Assembly (NCBI GenBank): GCA_031548435.1
Contig: JAVBRA010000023.1
Span: 5,513-69,512 of the forward strand
DNA length: 64,000 bases
From: JAVBRA01 sp031548435
GTDB taxonomy: Bacteria > Bacteroidota > Bacteroidia > Bacteroidales > Rikenellaceae
Reading direction: 5' to 3'
The number at the start of each line of letters is the position of its first letter. Position 1 is the stretch's first letter. The notes below the pieces were generated by a model. That model made no database searches. It had not been told where the DNA came from and saw only the letters and a program-made list of their open reading frames with translations. Both the position numbers and the translations under genes were made by a program. Below are positions 54,426-63,872 of this stretch, one piece after another.

Positions 54426-55217
54426 ATGAACAAGAATTCGAACAGCTACATTATCCTATATGCTACGGTGATGATCGTCATCGTCGCCGTTGCGCTGGCC
54501 TACGCGGCCATCTCGCTGCAACCCCTCCAGAACCGCAACGTCGAGGTCGAGAAGATGGGCGACATCCTCCGCACCATCGGCAAAGGTCAGGACGCGGACA
54601 AAGCCCCGGACAAGGCGGCCTACATTCTGGAAGAATATAACAAATACATCACCGAAACGTTCGTGGTCGACGCCTCCGGGCAGAAGATCGAGGGCGAGAA
54701 CGCCTTCACCACCCTGCTCGGGCTCAAGGACGAATACGACAAGCCACTGGCCGAACGCAAGCTGCCGGTATTCGTGTCGACGCAGGACGACGGCGGCAAG
54801 CTCTACATCCTGCCCACCTGGGGCAAGGGGCTTTGGGGCCCGGTGTGGGGCTACGTCGCGCTGAAATCGGACGGCAACACCATCGAAGGGGTGGTGCTCG
54901 ACCACAAAGGCGAGACTCCGGGCCTGGGAGCCGAGATCACAACGCCCGCTTTCCTCGGTCAGTTCACAGGCAAAACCATTCACAATGCCGCCGGGCAACT
55001 GGTCTCGATCGCCGTGCTCAAAGGCGCGGGTTCTTCGACCGGAAATCCCAATGCCGTTGATGCCATATCGGGCGGCACACTCACCAGCCGCGGCGTGGAA
55101 ATGATGCTCCAGGAAGGGTTCAAGGGCTACGCGCCGCTGCTCAACTCGCTTGAAAAACAAGAGATCGCGCCGGAACCGGCTCCCGATCCGGCAGACTCCT
55201 CAACCGTAAACGAATAA
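54426..55217 (+). CDS. nqrC: Nqr subunit C
   Basis: A 263-residue protein with one N-terminal membrane helix and a periplasmic FMN domain. The FMN-carrying motif reads DAISGGTLTSRG with T218, a G in place of the A of the common SGAT. GKGLWGPVWGYVAL is conserved. The C-terminal tail is Glu/Pro-rich. ApbE, which attaches FMN, is not in the window. Confidence 0.94.
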   Translation: MNKNSNSYIILYATVMIVIVAVALAYAAISLQPLQNRNVEVEKMGDILRTIGKGQDADKAPDKAAYILEEYNKYITETFVVDASGQKIEGENAFTTLLGLKDEYDKPLAERKLPVFVSTQDDGGKLYILPTWGKGLWGPVWGYVALKSDGNTIEGVVLDHKGETPGLGAEITTPAFLGQFTGKTIHNAAGQLVSIAVLKGAGSSTGNPNAVDAISGGTLTSRGVEMMLQEGFKGYAPLLNSLEKQEIAPEPAPDPADSSTVNE

Positions 55218-55221
55218 GGAT

Positions 55222-55878
55222 ATGAGCACAAAAGAAAGAGAGCCGTTATTCTCGGCCAAAAACATGAAACTTTTCACCGGGCCGTTCAGCCAGAACAACC
55301 CGGTCATTGTTCAGATCCTCGGCATTTGTTCGGCGCTGGCGGTTACGGCCAAGCTCAAGCCGGCGTTCGTCATGGCGCTGTCGGTCACCATCGTGACCGG
55401 ATTTGCGAACCTGATCATCTCGCTGCTGCGCAACACCATCCCCTCGCGGATCCGCATCATCGTCCAGCTGGTGGTGGTGGCCGCGCTGGTGATCCTGGTC
55501 GACCAGGTGCTCAAGGCCTACGTATACGACGTCAGCAAGCAGCTGTCGGTGTTCGTGGGGCTGATCATCACCAACTGCATCATCATGGGCCGCCTGGAGG
55601 CATTCGCCCTGGGCAACAAGCCGTGGCCGTCGTTCCTGGACGGGATCGGCAACGGCATCGGCTACGGGATTATCCTGGTGGTGCTCGGATTTTTTCGCGA
55701 ACTGCTGGGGGCCGGAACGCTGTGGGGCTACAAAGTGATCCCGGATGCATGGTACATCAAAAACGGCGGGTTCTACGAGAATAACGGGCTGGTGCTGCTG
55801 CCGCCGATGGCGCTCATTTTCGTGGGCATCATCATCTGGATCCACCGCAGCAGAAACAAAGGTCTCCAAGAGAAATAA
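55222..55878 (+). CDS. nqrD: Nqr subunit D
   Basis: A 218-residue membrane protein with six helices. NNPVIVQILGICSALAVT and NCIIMGRLEAFALGNKPWPS, with the cysteine that holds an iron centre with NqrE, are characteristic. It lies 4 bp after nqrC. Confidence 0.95.
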   Translation: MSTKEREPLFSAKNMKLFTGPFSQNNPVIVQILGICSALAVTAKLKPAFVMALSVTIVTGFANLIISLLRNTIPSRIRIIVQLVVVAALVILVDQVLKAYVYDVSKQLSVFVGLIITNCIIMGRLEAFALGNKPWPSFLDGIGNGIGYGIILVVLGFFRELLGAGTLWGYKVIPDAWYIKNGGFYENNGLVLLPPMALIFVGIIIWIHRSRNKGLQEK

Positions 55879-55896
55879 GGCTAAGTAGGAAAAACT

Positions 55897-56529
55897 ATGG
55901 AAAATCTGTTAAGCATATTTGTCAAGTCCATATTCGTGGAGAATATGGTGTTCGCCTTCTTCTTCGGGATGTGTTCGTACATCGCCGTGTCGAAGAGCGT
56001 CAAGACGGCCATGGGGCTGGGTATCGCCGTTACGTTCGTGATGGTGGCCACCGTCCCGCTGAACTACCTGTTGAACGAACACGTGCTGAAAGCGGGCGCG
56101 TTGTCGTGGTTGAACCCCGATTACGGGATCGGCGGGGCAACGCCCGTCGACCTGAGTTTTCTGAGTTTCATCGTGTTCATCGCCGTGATCGCCTCGGTCA
56201 CGCAGCTGGTGGAGATGATCGTGGAGAAATTCGCCCCCACGCTCTACAACCAGCTGGGCATCTTTCTGCCGCTGATTGCCGTCAACTGCGCCATCATGGG
56301 GGGCTCGCTCTTCATGCAGGAGCGCGACTACGCCAACCTGGGCGAGGCGAGCGTCTTTGCGCTGGGCAGCGGCATCGGCTGGTGGCTGGCCATCATCGGC
56401 ATGGCGGCGATCAGGGAAAAGATCGCCTACTCGAATGTGCCGGCGCCGTTGAAAGGGCCGGGCATCACGTTCATCATCACGGGCCTGATGGGGATCGCTT
56501 TCATGACCTTCCTCGGAATACAGTTGTAA
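55897..56529 (+). CDS. nqrE: Nqr subunit E
   Basis: A 210-residue membrane protein with six helices: VFAFFFGMCSYIAVSKSVKT and LPLIAVNCAIMGGSLFMQER hold the paired Cys regions. NqrD and NqrE are inverted homologues that share an iron centre. Confidence 0.95.
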   Translation: MENLLSIFVKSIFVENMVFAFFFGMCSYIAVSKSVKTAMGLGIAVTFVMVATVPLNYLLNEHVLKAGALSWLNPDYGIGGATPVDLSFLSFIVFIAVIASVTQLVEMIVEKFAPTLYNQLGIFLPLIAVNCAIMGGSLFMQERDYANLGEASVFALGSGIGWWLAIIGMAAIREKIAYSNVPAPLKGPGITFIITGLMGIAFMTFLGIQL

Positions 56530-56547
56530 TTTAACGATATCAGAATC

Positions 56548-57786
56548 ATGGAATTATCAATCATCATATCGATCGTAGTTTTCCTGGTGGTGGTGCTGGC
56601 GCTGGTGGCGGTGCTGCTTTACGCCAAGGCCAAGCTCACTCCGTCGGGGGAAGTCAAAATCAGCATCAACAACGGCGAGAAAGAGTTGGCCGTCAATCCG
56701 GGCTCGACGCTGCTCACTACGCTGGGCGACAACGGCATCTTTCTGCCGTCGGCCTGCGGCGGGGGCGGATCGTGCGGCATGTGCAAATGCCAGGTGCTCT
56801 CGGGCGGCGGCGACATCCTGCCCACCGAGGTCAACTTCTTCACCCGCAAGCAGGCGCAGGAAAAGTGGCGGCTGGGCTGTCAGGTGAAGGTGCGCGAGGA
56901 CATGAACATCCACGTCGAAGAGGCGGTGCTGGGCGTGAAGAAATGGGAGTGCGAGGTGGTGTCGAACCGCAACGTGGCCACGTTTATCAAGGAGTTCGTG
57001 GTGAAACTGCCCGTGGGCGAGACGCTCAAGTTCCGCTCGGGCGGGTATATCCAAATCGACGTTCCGAAGTATGACGCCATCAAATTCAGCGACTTCGACA
57101 TCCAACCCGAGTTCCGCGAAGAGTGGGATTCGATGAAAATGTGGGGTCTGGTGACCAAAAACCCCGAGCCCACGTTCCGCGCCTACTCGATGGCCAACCA
57201 CCCGGCCGAAGGGAACATCATCATGCTTAACATCCGCATCGCCACCCCGCCGTGGGACAGGGCCGCAAACGGATTCATGAAGGTAAACCCCGGGATCTGC
57301 TCGTCGTACATCTACTCGCTCAAGCCGGGCGACAAGATCACCATCTCGGGCCCGTACGGCGAATTCTTCGTCCGCGACACGCCCAACGAGAAGATGTTCA
57401 TCGGCGGCGGCGCCGGCATGGCCCCCATGCGCTCGCACATTTTCAACCTGTTCAAGACCGAAAAGACCGACAAACAGGTGACTTTCTGGTACGGGGCGCG
57501 CTCCAAACGCGAGATCTTCTACGAAGACCAGTTCCACGAAATCGAGCAGGAGTTCCCGAACTTCAAGTTCAGCGTGGCATTGTCCGAACCCAAGCCCGAG
57601 GACAACTGGACGGGGTATGTTGGGTTCATCCACCAGGTGATTTTCGACAATTACCTCAAGACCCACGACGCGCCCGAGGACATCGAGTACTACCTCTGCG
57701 GCCCGCCGATGATGACCGCCGCGATCACCCGGATGCTCGACAGCCTGGGCGTTCCGCCGGAAAACATCATGTACGACAACTTCTAA
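56548..57786 (+). CDS. nqrF: Nqr subunit F, NADH dehydrogenase
   Basis: A 412-residue protein: an N-terminal membrane helix, a 2Fe-2S ferredoxin domain with C70, C76, C79 and C111, an FAD domain (RAYSMANHPAEG) and an NADH domain ending YLCGPPMMTAAI. It is the electron entry point of the pump. A terminator follows 26 bp later. Confidence 0.96.
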   Translation: MELSIIISIVVFLVVVLALVAVLLYAKAKLTPSGEVKISINNGEKELAVNPGSTLLTTLGDNGIFLPSACGGGGSCGMCKCQVLSGGGDILPTEVNFFTRKQAQEKWRLGCQVKVREDMNIHVEEAVLGVKKWECEVVSNRNVATFIKEFVVKLPVGETLKFRSGGYIQIDVPKYDAIKFSDFDIQPEFREEWDSMKMWGLVTKNPEPTFRAYSMANHPAEGNIIMLNIRIATPPWDRAANGFMKVNPGICSSYIYSLKPGDKITISGPYGEFFVRDTPNEKMFIGGGAGMAPMRSHIFNLFKTEKTDKQVTFWYGARSKREIFYEDQFHEIEQEFPNFKFSVALSEPKPEDNWTGYVGFIHQVIFDNYLKTHDAPEDIEYYLCGPPMMTAAITRMLDSLGVPPENIMYDNF

Positions 57787-57811
57787 GCGTCACAGACGCA
57801 TTTGCACCAAG

Positions 57812-57857
57812 AGCCTTATCCCTCTCTCGAATGTTCGAGGGCGGGATAAGGCTTTTC
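57812..57857 (+). terminator. Terminator of the nqr operon
   Basis: An 11-bp stem (57812-57822 with 57843-57853) enclosing a second 6-bp hairpin (57826-57839), followed by TTTT. Confidence 0.75.
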
Positions 57858-57921
57858 AACAATACCCCCTGCGGGTTTGGCACGCATATTGCCCTGTTTA
57901 TTTTGCATAACCGGCAACATT

Positions 57922-59196
57922 ATGAAAAAACATCTACTCTCGATCATTGCATTGGGGGCATTGACTTGTGTCGTCCGCGCCCAGGACAAGGGCGACGACC
58001 AAAAAAACATCGAAGTGATCGGACTTTCGCCCGCCCCGAACGAGGCCGAGCTGATCGCCCAAACCATCGAGTTGTTCTACGCCACCCACCAGTCGGGGGT
58101 CAACCAGTCCGACCTGCCGGGGTTCATCATCGCCAACCGCAACCACCGCATGCTGTTGGGCATCGGGGGATACGTGAGCCTGAGCGCAGCCTACGACTTC
58201 AACGGCATTGTCGCCAACACCGACTTCGTCACCTACGACCTGCCCGTGCCGCAAGTCTACGGGCAGGGACAGCAGTTGATCATGGACGCCACCACCTCGC
58301 GCCTGTTCTTCAAAGGCATCGCCAACACCGCCAAATACGGGCCGGTGGTGGCTTATCTCGAAACCGACTTCCGAGGCATCAACAACGACCTGCGCATCCG
58401 TCTGGCCTACATCCAGGTAAAAGGATTGCTCGTGGGTCGCAACGCCACCACGTTCTGCGACCTGAACGGAAGCTTCTCGACCATCGACTTCGAGGGGCCC
58501 AACGCTTTCTCGTTCTCGTTCAACACCATGGTACGCTACACCCGCAACATCACTCCCCGGCTGCGGTTCGCCGTGGCGGTCGAACATCCGGCTCTGAGCA
58601 TGGCCGAAACCGACTTCGCACTGGCCATCCCGCAGAGGGTGCCGGACATCCCGCTTTACCTGGAATACGGCTGGAACGGATCGCACATCCGCGCATCGGC
58701 CGTGTTCCGCGACCTGATCTACCAAAACACCGTGCAACCCGCCAACCACCACGTGTTCGCATGGGGGGTGCAACTGAGCGGCAAGTTCATGGTGGCCAAA
58801 CCGGCGGCACTGTTCGTCACCTCGATTTACGGCTACGGCATTTCGAGGTACCTGCAGGACATCGCCGGTCGCGGGCTCGACCTGGTGCCGCGCACTGCCG
58901 GCAACGGCTCGATGCAGACGCGCCCCATGTGGGGATCGATCGTGGGAACGACCATCGGGTTATCGCCCAGGCTCTCCTGCTCGGGAGGATACAGCTTCGT
59001 CCGCATATACGGCCGCAACGGATATTACACCCCCGGGCAGTACCAGTTTGCCCAGTATGCCTGTGCCAACGTCATCTATAACATCACCGGGGCGGCCAAG
59101 GTCGGGATGGAATACTCGCGCGGCTCGCGCCAGAACGTGGACGGCCTGCACAGCACCGCCAACCGCCTCCACGCCATGATACAGTACGCGTTCTAA
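57922..59196 (+). CDS. Porin-like outer-membrane protein
   Basis: A 424-residue protein with a signal peptide (MKKHLLSIIALGALTCVVRAQ) and a barrel of regular amphipathic strands: GIGGYVSLSAAYDFNG, RLFFKGIANT and a terminal RLHAMIQYAF with the aromatic end typical of outer-membrane proteins. It resembles DcaP-family trimeric porins, tentatively. The ATG at 57922 is preferred over the longer frame. It has no clear functional link to nqr. Confidence 0.8.
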   Translation: MKKHLLSIIALGALTCVVRAQDKGDDQKNIEVIGLSPAPNEAELIAQTIELFYATHQSGVNQSDLPGFIIANRNHRMLLGIGGYVSLSAAYDFNGIVANTDFVTYDLPVPQVYGQGQQLIMDATTSRLFFKGIANTAKYGPVVAYLETDFRGINNDLRIRLAYIQVKGLLVGRNATTFCDLNGSFSTIDFEGPNAFSFSFNTMVRYTRNITPRLRFAVAVEHPALSMAETDFALAIPQRVPDIPLYLEYGWNGSHIRASAVFRDLIYQNTVQPANHHVFAWGVQLSGKFMVAKPAALFVTSIYGYGISRYLQDIAGRGLDLVPRTAGNGSMQTRPMWGSIVGTTIGLSPRLSCSGGYSFVRIYGRNGYYTPGQYQFAQYACANVIYNITGAAKVGMEYSRGSRQNVDGLHSTANRLHAMIQYAF

Positions 59197-59594
59197 AAGG
59201 GCTTCAAAGATTTGTGAAATCAGGGAATGCCAGCCCCCCCCCCTTCGTTCCAGGGCAACGAACAAACGGGGCGTGTCATACCGATCATCCCTGCAGGGTG
59301 TTTCCAGACAGCGCCACAATCGCATTTTGAACAGAAATCTTCATTTGCCAAAGAGCGTTCGTAAGAGCAACAATCCCATTCCCACTCAGAGGTGAGTGTG
59401 ACTCCACCCACGAACATTCCGAAGCGAAAAAAAGTTCTCAATCTCAAAAAGCCTGCGGCTCTCTTCCGATTAAGAGGAACAATGCAGGTGTACCGCGCAG
59501 AAAATGTTTCTCGCTTGCCCAAGAAACGACAGCCCCTACGACAAAAAAGCGCGGCCCCTGTAGGCCGCGCTTTTTCTTCCGCAGATGCAAAGGA
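59197..59594. other. Structured gap with a poly-C tract
   Basis: About 400 bp without a supported gene. It contains a C10 tract (59234-59243), a hairpin TTCGTT/AACGAA just after it, a short CCCTGCAGGG palindrome near 59290, and a GCCTGCGGCTC segment near 59450 that is the inverse of a motif by the SOD gene. A minus-strand frame of about 100 codons with clustered Cys exists here but lacks a recognised family. Confidence 0.45.
59544..59576 (-). terminator. Terminator of the lipoprotein gene at 59595
   Basis: A 13-bp stem, AAAAAGCGCGGCC with GGCCGCGCTTTTT, with a 6-nt loop, placed just past the minus-strand lipoprotein stop. Confidence 0.85.
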
Positions 59595-60098
59595 CTACTC
59601 GACATCCACCCGAACATCTTCGAAATCCCAGAAATAGTCGCCCGTGGGGGCCCACTTCCGGGTTTCGCTGTTGTATTTCTGCTCGGGCTTGCGCACGGCA
59701 GTGAAAGAAAAGAGCGCCTTGGTCTGGCAGTTATGTTTCTTTCCTTCGTTATCGGTAAAACTCAGATCTTCGTCTTTGTAGTGCCCGCCCGATCCGGCAA
59801 TCGAGAAGCCGTTCCTGAACGTTTGGTAGTTCATCTGCACGAAGCACACGCTGTTGCCCTGGCCCAACGGCTCGGTGTAGACGTACATGGTGGTCGCCTT
59901 GCCCTGCTCCACGCGTTTAATGCTGCTGGAACCGGCGTAGAGATAACCCTCCACGGCGAACCGCTTGCCTGCATTGGTCGAGTCGGCCTTGATGGCCTCA
60001 ACGCCCTCTTTGTCTTGTACGAACGTTCCCTTTTCGAGTTTCTGGCAGCCGACCAGTGTGGCCATGAGGATCATGGCGCTGAATAACATTTTTTTCAT
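59595..60098 (-). CDS. Hypothetical lipoprotein
   Basis: A 167-residue protein with a lipoprotein signal (MKKMLFSAMILMATLVGC, Cys18) and a beta-rich mature part resembling an OB or barrel-like fold (FAVEGYLYAGSSS, TTMYVYTEPLGQG). No family is recognised. It lies 8 bp downstream of dxs on the same strand and is probably co-transcribed. Confidence 0.75.
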   Translation of the reverse strand: MKKMLFSAMILMATLVGCQKLEKGTFVQDKEGVEAIKADSTNAGKRFAVEGYLYAGSSSIKRVEQGKATTMYVYTEPLGQGNSVCFVQMNYQTFRNGFSIAGSGGHYKDEDLSFTDNEGKKHNCQTKALFSFTAVRKPEQKYNSETRKWAPTGDYFWDFEDVRVDVE

Positions 60099-60106
60099 AA
60101 ATCAGG

Positions 60107-62002
60107 TTATTTGGTTTTGGTTAAAGCCTCTATGGCGTTGTATATCGAGTCGCTGTCGTATCCGCACAGCCGGTGCAGCCCTCCGATGGGGCCGTGCTCG
60201 ATGAACCGGTCGGGTACGCCCAGCCGCGTCACCTGTATGTCGTAGCCGCAGTCGTTGAAAAAGGCGATGATGGCCGATCCCACGCCGCCTGTCACCGCAC
60301 CGTCCTCGATCGTGATCGCCTTTTTGAAGTTCTTGCCGACGTAGTGGAGCAACTCCTCGTCCAGCGGCTTGGCGAAGCGCAGGTCGATGTGGGCTGCCGA
60401 GATCCCCCGGGCCTGGGCGCGGGCGATGGCCTCGGCGGCATCGTTACCCACCGGGCCGAACGTCAGCACGGCGATGTCGGCGCCCTGTTTGAGCAGGCGT
60501 CCCTTGCCGATGGCGATCTCCTCGAACGGCTGCCGCCAGTCGACCGTCACGCCGCACCCGCGAGGATAGCGGATCGCGAACGCCCCGCGATTATGCAGTT
60601 GGGCGGTGTACATCAGGTTGCGCAACTCCATCTCGTTCATGGGCGACGACACGATGATGTCCGGAATGGGAAGGAACGAGGCGATGTCAAACACCCCCTG
60701 GTGCGTGGAGCCGTCCTCGCCTACGATGCCCCCACGGTCGATGCACAGCACCACTTGTAGTTTTTGCAGCGCCACGTCGTGCACCACGTTGTCGAAAGCG
60801 CGCTGCATGAACGACGAATAGATGTTGCAGAACGGCACCATGCCGTTGGCCGCCAGCCCGGCCGAGAACGTCACGGCATGCCCCTCGGCAATGCCCACGT
60901 CGAAAGCGCGTTCGGGCATCCGCTCCATCAGAATGCTCATCGAGCAACCCGACGGCATGGCGGGAGTAACCCCGACAATCTTCTCGTTTTGTCGCGCCAG
61001 CTCAAGCAGGGTCTCGCCGAACACATCCTGATAGCGGGGCGGTTCGGGCTGGCCGTTGTTCTTGCGCGCGATCTCGCCCGTGTCGGGATTGAAGCAGCCG
61101 GGAGCATGCCACAGGATCTGGTTCTTCTCGGCCGGCTCATAGCCTTTGCCCTTGACCGTCAGCACGTGCAGCAGCTTGGGGCCGGGCATCTCTTTCAGGC
61201 TTTTCAGCACCTTGACCAGCGTCTCCACGTCGTGCCCGTCGACCGGGCCGAAGTAGCGGAAATTGAGCCCCTCGAACAGGTTGCTCTGTTGCAGCAACCC
61301 CTGCTTGATGGCGTTGCCCACCTTCTGGATGAATTTGCGGATGCGCGGATATTTTCCCAGGGCAACCCAGGTGCGCGTTTTGAAACGGTTGTATTTGACC
61401 GAGGTGGTGATGTTGAGCAGGTATTCTTTCATGGCGCCCACGTTGGGGTCGATGGCCATGCGGTTGTCATTGAGGACGACCAGCAGGTCGGCGTTCGACG
61501 ATCCGGCGTTGTTGAGCCCTTCGAACGCCAGCCCGCCCGAGAGCGACCCGTCGCCGATGATGGCCGCGACCCTGGTTTTTTCGCCCCGGTGCGCCGCCGC
61601 CGTGGCGATGCCCAGCGCCGCCGAAATGGAGGTCGAGGCATGTCCCACGCCGAACGCGTCGTACTCGCTCTCGCACATCTTCGGGAAGCCGCTGATGCCC
61701 CCCAGCCTGCGGTTGGTATGAAAAACATCCTTGCGCCCGGTGAGTATCTTATGGGCGTAGGCCTGATGCCCCACATCCCACACCAGTTTGTCATCGGGCG
61801 TGTCGTAAACATAGTGCAGAGCCACCGTCAACTCCACCACGCCCAGATTCGCCCCCAGATGCCCCGGATTGTTCGACACCTCTCGGATGATAAAGTCGCG
61901 CAATTCGCCGCACAGGAGCCTGAGATCCTGCATCGGGAGCTTCTTTATGTCGGAGGGATAGAAAACCTTGTCGAGAACGGTGTATTTCGGGGCGCTGTCC
62001 AT
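60107..62002 (-). CDS. dxs: 1-deoxy-D-xylulose-5-phosphate synthase
   Basis: A 631-residue thiamine-diphosphate enzyme with VGHQAYAHKILTGR, the ThDP motif GDGSLSGGLAFEGLNNAG, and a transketolase-like C-terminus. It makes DXP, the entry to the MEP isoprenoid pathway and to thiamine and pyridoxal. The longer frame begins at a TTG at 62017, which would lie on the transcription start predicted from the -7 box at 62025-62032; the ATG at 62002 is therefore chosen. Confidence 0.95.
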   Translation of the reverse strand: MDSAPKYTVLDKVFYPSDIKKLPMQDLRLLCGELRDFIIREVSNNPGHLGANLGVVELTVALHYVYDTPDDKLVWDVGHQAYAHKILTGRKDVFHTNRRLGGISGFPKMCESEYDAFGVGHASTSISAALGIATAAAHRGEKTRVAAIIGDGSLSGGLAFEGLNNAGSSNADLLVVLNDNRMAIDPNVGAMKEYLLNITTSVKYNRFKTRTWVALGKYPRIRKFIQKVGNAIKQGLLQQSNLFEGLNFRYFGPVDGHDVETLVKVLKSLKEMPGPKLLHVLTVKGKGYEPAEKNQILWHAPGCFNPDTGEIARKNNGQPEPPRYQDVFGETLLELARQNEKIVGVTPAMPSGCSMSILMERMPERAFDVGIAEGHAVTFSAGLAANGMVPFCNIYSSFMQRAFDNVVHDVALQKLQVVLCIDRGGIVGEDGSTHQGVFDIASFLPIPDIIVSSPMNEMELRNLMYTAQLHNRGAFAIRYPRGCGVTVDWRQPFEEIAIGKGRLLKQGADIAVLTFGPVGNDAAEAIARAQARGISAAHIDLRFAKPLDEELLHYVGKNFKKAITIEDGAVTGGVGSAIIAFFNDCGYDIQVTRLGVPDRFIEHGPIGGLHRLCGYDSDSIYNAIEALTKTK

Positions 62003-62024
62003 CGGGCGTTGCTGCAAATTTTAG

Positions 62025-62032
62025 CAAAAATA
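62025..62032 (-). promoter_or_regulatory. -7 box for dxs
   Basis: TATTTTTG on the minus strand matches TAnnTTTG. The predicted start of transcription is near 62018, which argues against the TTG start of the long dxs frame. No clear -33 TTG. Confidence 0.45.
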
Positions 62033-62166
62033 GTAATTTTCCCCCGGATTTTATTAACTTCGTGCCAAAGAAGCGCACCGTGCTTTTTATTATGAGTGAA
62101 CTTATTTGGAGATCAAACGATTAAACCCTTGGAATACCCCAATGGTTATTTATTTTTGAATGGTTT

Positions 62167-63045
62167 ATGAAAGTTGCCGCTAAATGTTTGCTGGTGTTCG
62201 CGCTGGCGTTGCTCTCCTCCTGCGTTTCGATGAAAAAATTCAACGAGCAGAGGGCCGAAGCGCTTCGTTTCCAGGGACAATACGCCAACGCCATGGCCGA
62301 GATCGGGAGCCTTAATTCGCGCCTGGCGGCCATGACCTCGCAACGCGATGCACTGGCAACGGACACGCTCAAACTCGGCGGCGACCTGCGCCAGGCCCGC
62401 AGCAGCTACGCCGCCCTGCAACAGAAATATGAGAAACTGCTTGCCGACGGGTCGGCCGAGGCGGCCAAAATGCTGAAAGAGTTGGAGAAAACGCAGGCGT
62501 CGCTCGACGAGCGTTCGCGCTACATTTCCGAACTCGAAGCCATGTTGCGCAGCCGCGACGAGGCGATCAGGGGCATCCGGCAGAAAGTGGCCGACGCGCT
62601 GGTCGGGTTCGACGGCAAGGGGCTCACCATCACCCAGAAAAACGGCATGGTTTACGTATCGATGGACGAAAAACTGCTCTTCAAGTCGGGCAAATTCGAC
62701 ATCGAGCCGCAGGGGGCCGAAGCCATCCGCGAATTGTCGAAAGTGCTGGCCGCCAATCCAGATATCAACGTGATGGTCGAAGGCCACACCGATGATGTAC
62801 CATACCGCGGGTCGGGACAGTTGCTCGACAACTGGGATCTGAGCGTCAAGCGGGCGACGACCGTTACGCGCCTGATCCTCGAAAACAAAACGATCGCCCC
62901 CGAAAGGGTGGCGGCCGCCGGGCGGGGCGAGTTCCTGCCGCTGGTGCAGGGCGCCAACGATGATGCCCGCCGCCGCAACCGCCGCACCGAGATCATCCTC
63001 ACTCCCAAGCTCGACGAACTGATGAAGCTGATGGAGAGCTATTAA
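62167..63045 (+). CDS. OmpA-family lipoprotein with coiled coil
   Basis: A 292-residue protein with a lipoprotein signal (MKVAAKCLLVFALALLSSC, Cys19), a coiled-coil region (about 25-135) and an OmpA-like peptidoglycan-binding domain (about 150-280) with INVMVEGHTDDVPY and RRRNRRTEIILTP. It probably links the outer membrane to the cell wall. Confidence 0.9.
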   Translation: MKVAAKCLLVFALALLSSCVSMKKFNEQRAEALRFQGQYANAMAEIGSLNSRLAAMTSQRDALATDTLKLGGDLRQARSSYAALQQKYEKLLADGSAEAAKMLKELEKTQASLDERSRYISELEAMLRSRDEAIRGIRQKVADALVGFDGKGLTITQKNGMVYVSMDEKLLFKSGKFDIEPQGAEAIRELSKVLAANPDINVMVEGHTDDVPYRGSGQLLDNWDLSVKRATTVTRLILENKTIAPERVAAAGRGEFLPLVQGANDDARRRNRRTEIILTPKLDELMKLMESY

Positions 63046-63147
63046 CCCCACAGGGTGGTTTTAACAACCGTCAACCCGGTTGAAGGAGTGTGTGATTCAG
63101 ATGATGGCAGCGGCGGAGAGTGCCTCGAAGATGACAAAATAAACATT

Positions 63148-63867
63148 ATGCCGAAATACAAACGGGTGCTGCTCAAACTCAGCGGCGAGTCGCTCATGGG
63201 CGGCGAAAAATACGGGGTCAACCCGGCGGTGCTTTCGTCTTACGCCTCGCAGATCAGGCAGGTGGCCGAAACGGGAGTGCAGATCGGGATCGTCATTGGC
63301 GGCGGAAACATTTTCCGCGGGCTCAGCGGTCTGGGCAAAGGCGTCGACCGCGTGAAGGGCGACCAGATGGGGATGCTGGCCACGGTGATCAATTCATTGG
63401 GGCTGCAATCGGCGTTGGAGAGCGCCGGAGCGAAGGCCAAAGTACTGACATCCATCAAAATGGAACCGGTCGGTGAAGTCTACTCCAAAGCCAAGGCGCT
63501 GGAGTTGATGGCTGAAGGGACAGTGGTCATCATCGCAGGGGGAACAGGCAACCCGTTCTTCACCACCGACACGGCGTCGGCCCTGCGCGGGGTGGAGATC
63601 GAGGCCGACGTGCTGCTCAAGGGCACGCGCGTGGACGGCATCTACACCGCCGACCCGGAAATGGACCCCACGGCCACCAAATTCGATCGGATCAGCTTCC
63701 GCGAGGTCTACGACCGCGGGCTGAAGATCATGGACCTGACCGCCTTCACGCTTTGCAGCGAGAACGACCTGAAGGTACAGGTATTCGACATGGACACCGA
63801 GGGTAACCTGGAAAAGGTCGTACGGGGCGAAAACATAGGTACGGAAGTGTATAACGAAAATAAATAA
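63148..63867 (+). CDS. pyrH: UMP kinase
   Basis: A 239-residue amino-acid-kinase-fold enzyme starting MPKYKRVLLKLSGESLMGG, with IVIGGGNIFRG and GGTGNPFFTTDTASALRG. It phosphorylates UMP in pyrimidine synthesis. The frame opens upstream at 63055, but the ATG at 63148 is the family start. It is followed 5 bp later by frr, the usual order. Confidence 0.96.
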   Translation: MPKYKRVLLKLSGESLMGGEKYGVNPAVLSSYASQIRQVAETGVQIGIVIGGGNIFRGLSGLGKGVDRVKGDQMGMLATVINSLGLQSALESAGAKAKVLTSIKMEPVGEVYSKAKALELMAEGTVVIIAGGTGNPFFTTDTASALRGVEIEADVLLKGTRVDGIYTADPEMDPTATKFDRISFREVYDRGLKIMDLTAFTLCSENDLKVQVFDMDTEGNLEKVVRGENIGTEVYNENK

Positions 63868-63872
63868 CTCTT

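Noticed and set aside
57252..59081. A 609-codon plus-strand frame overlapping nqrF and the porin
   Set aside because: It is out of frame with both and has no domain; it crosses the nqr terminator.
59220..59522. A 100-codon minus-strand Cys-rich frame
   Set aside because: It runs through the poly-C tract, has no family match I recognise, and fits a repeat-like gap better than a gene.
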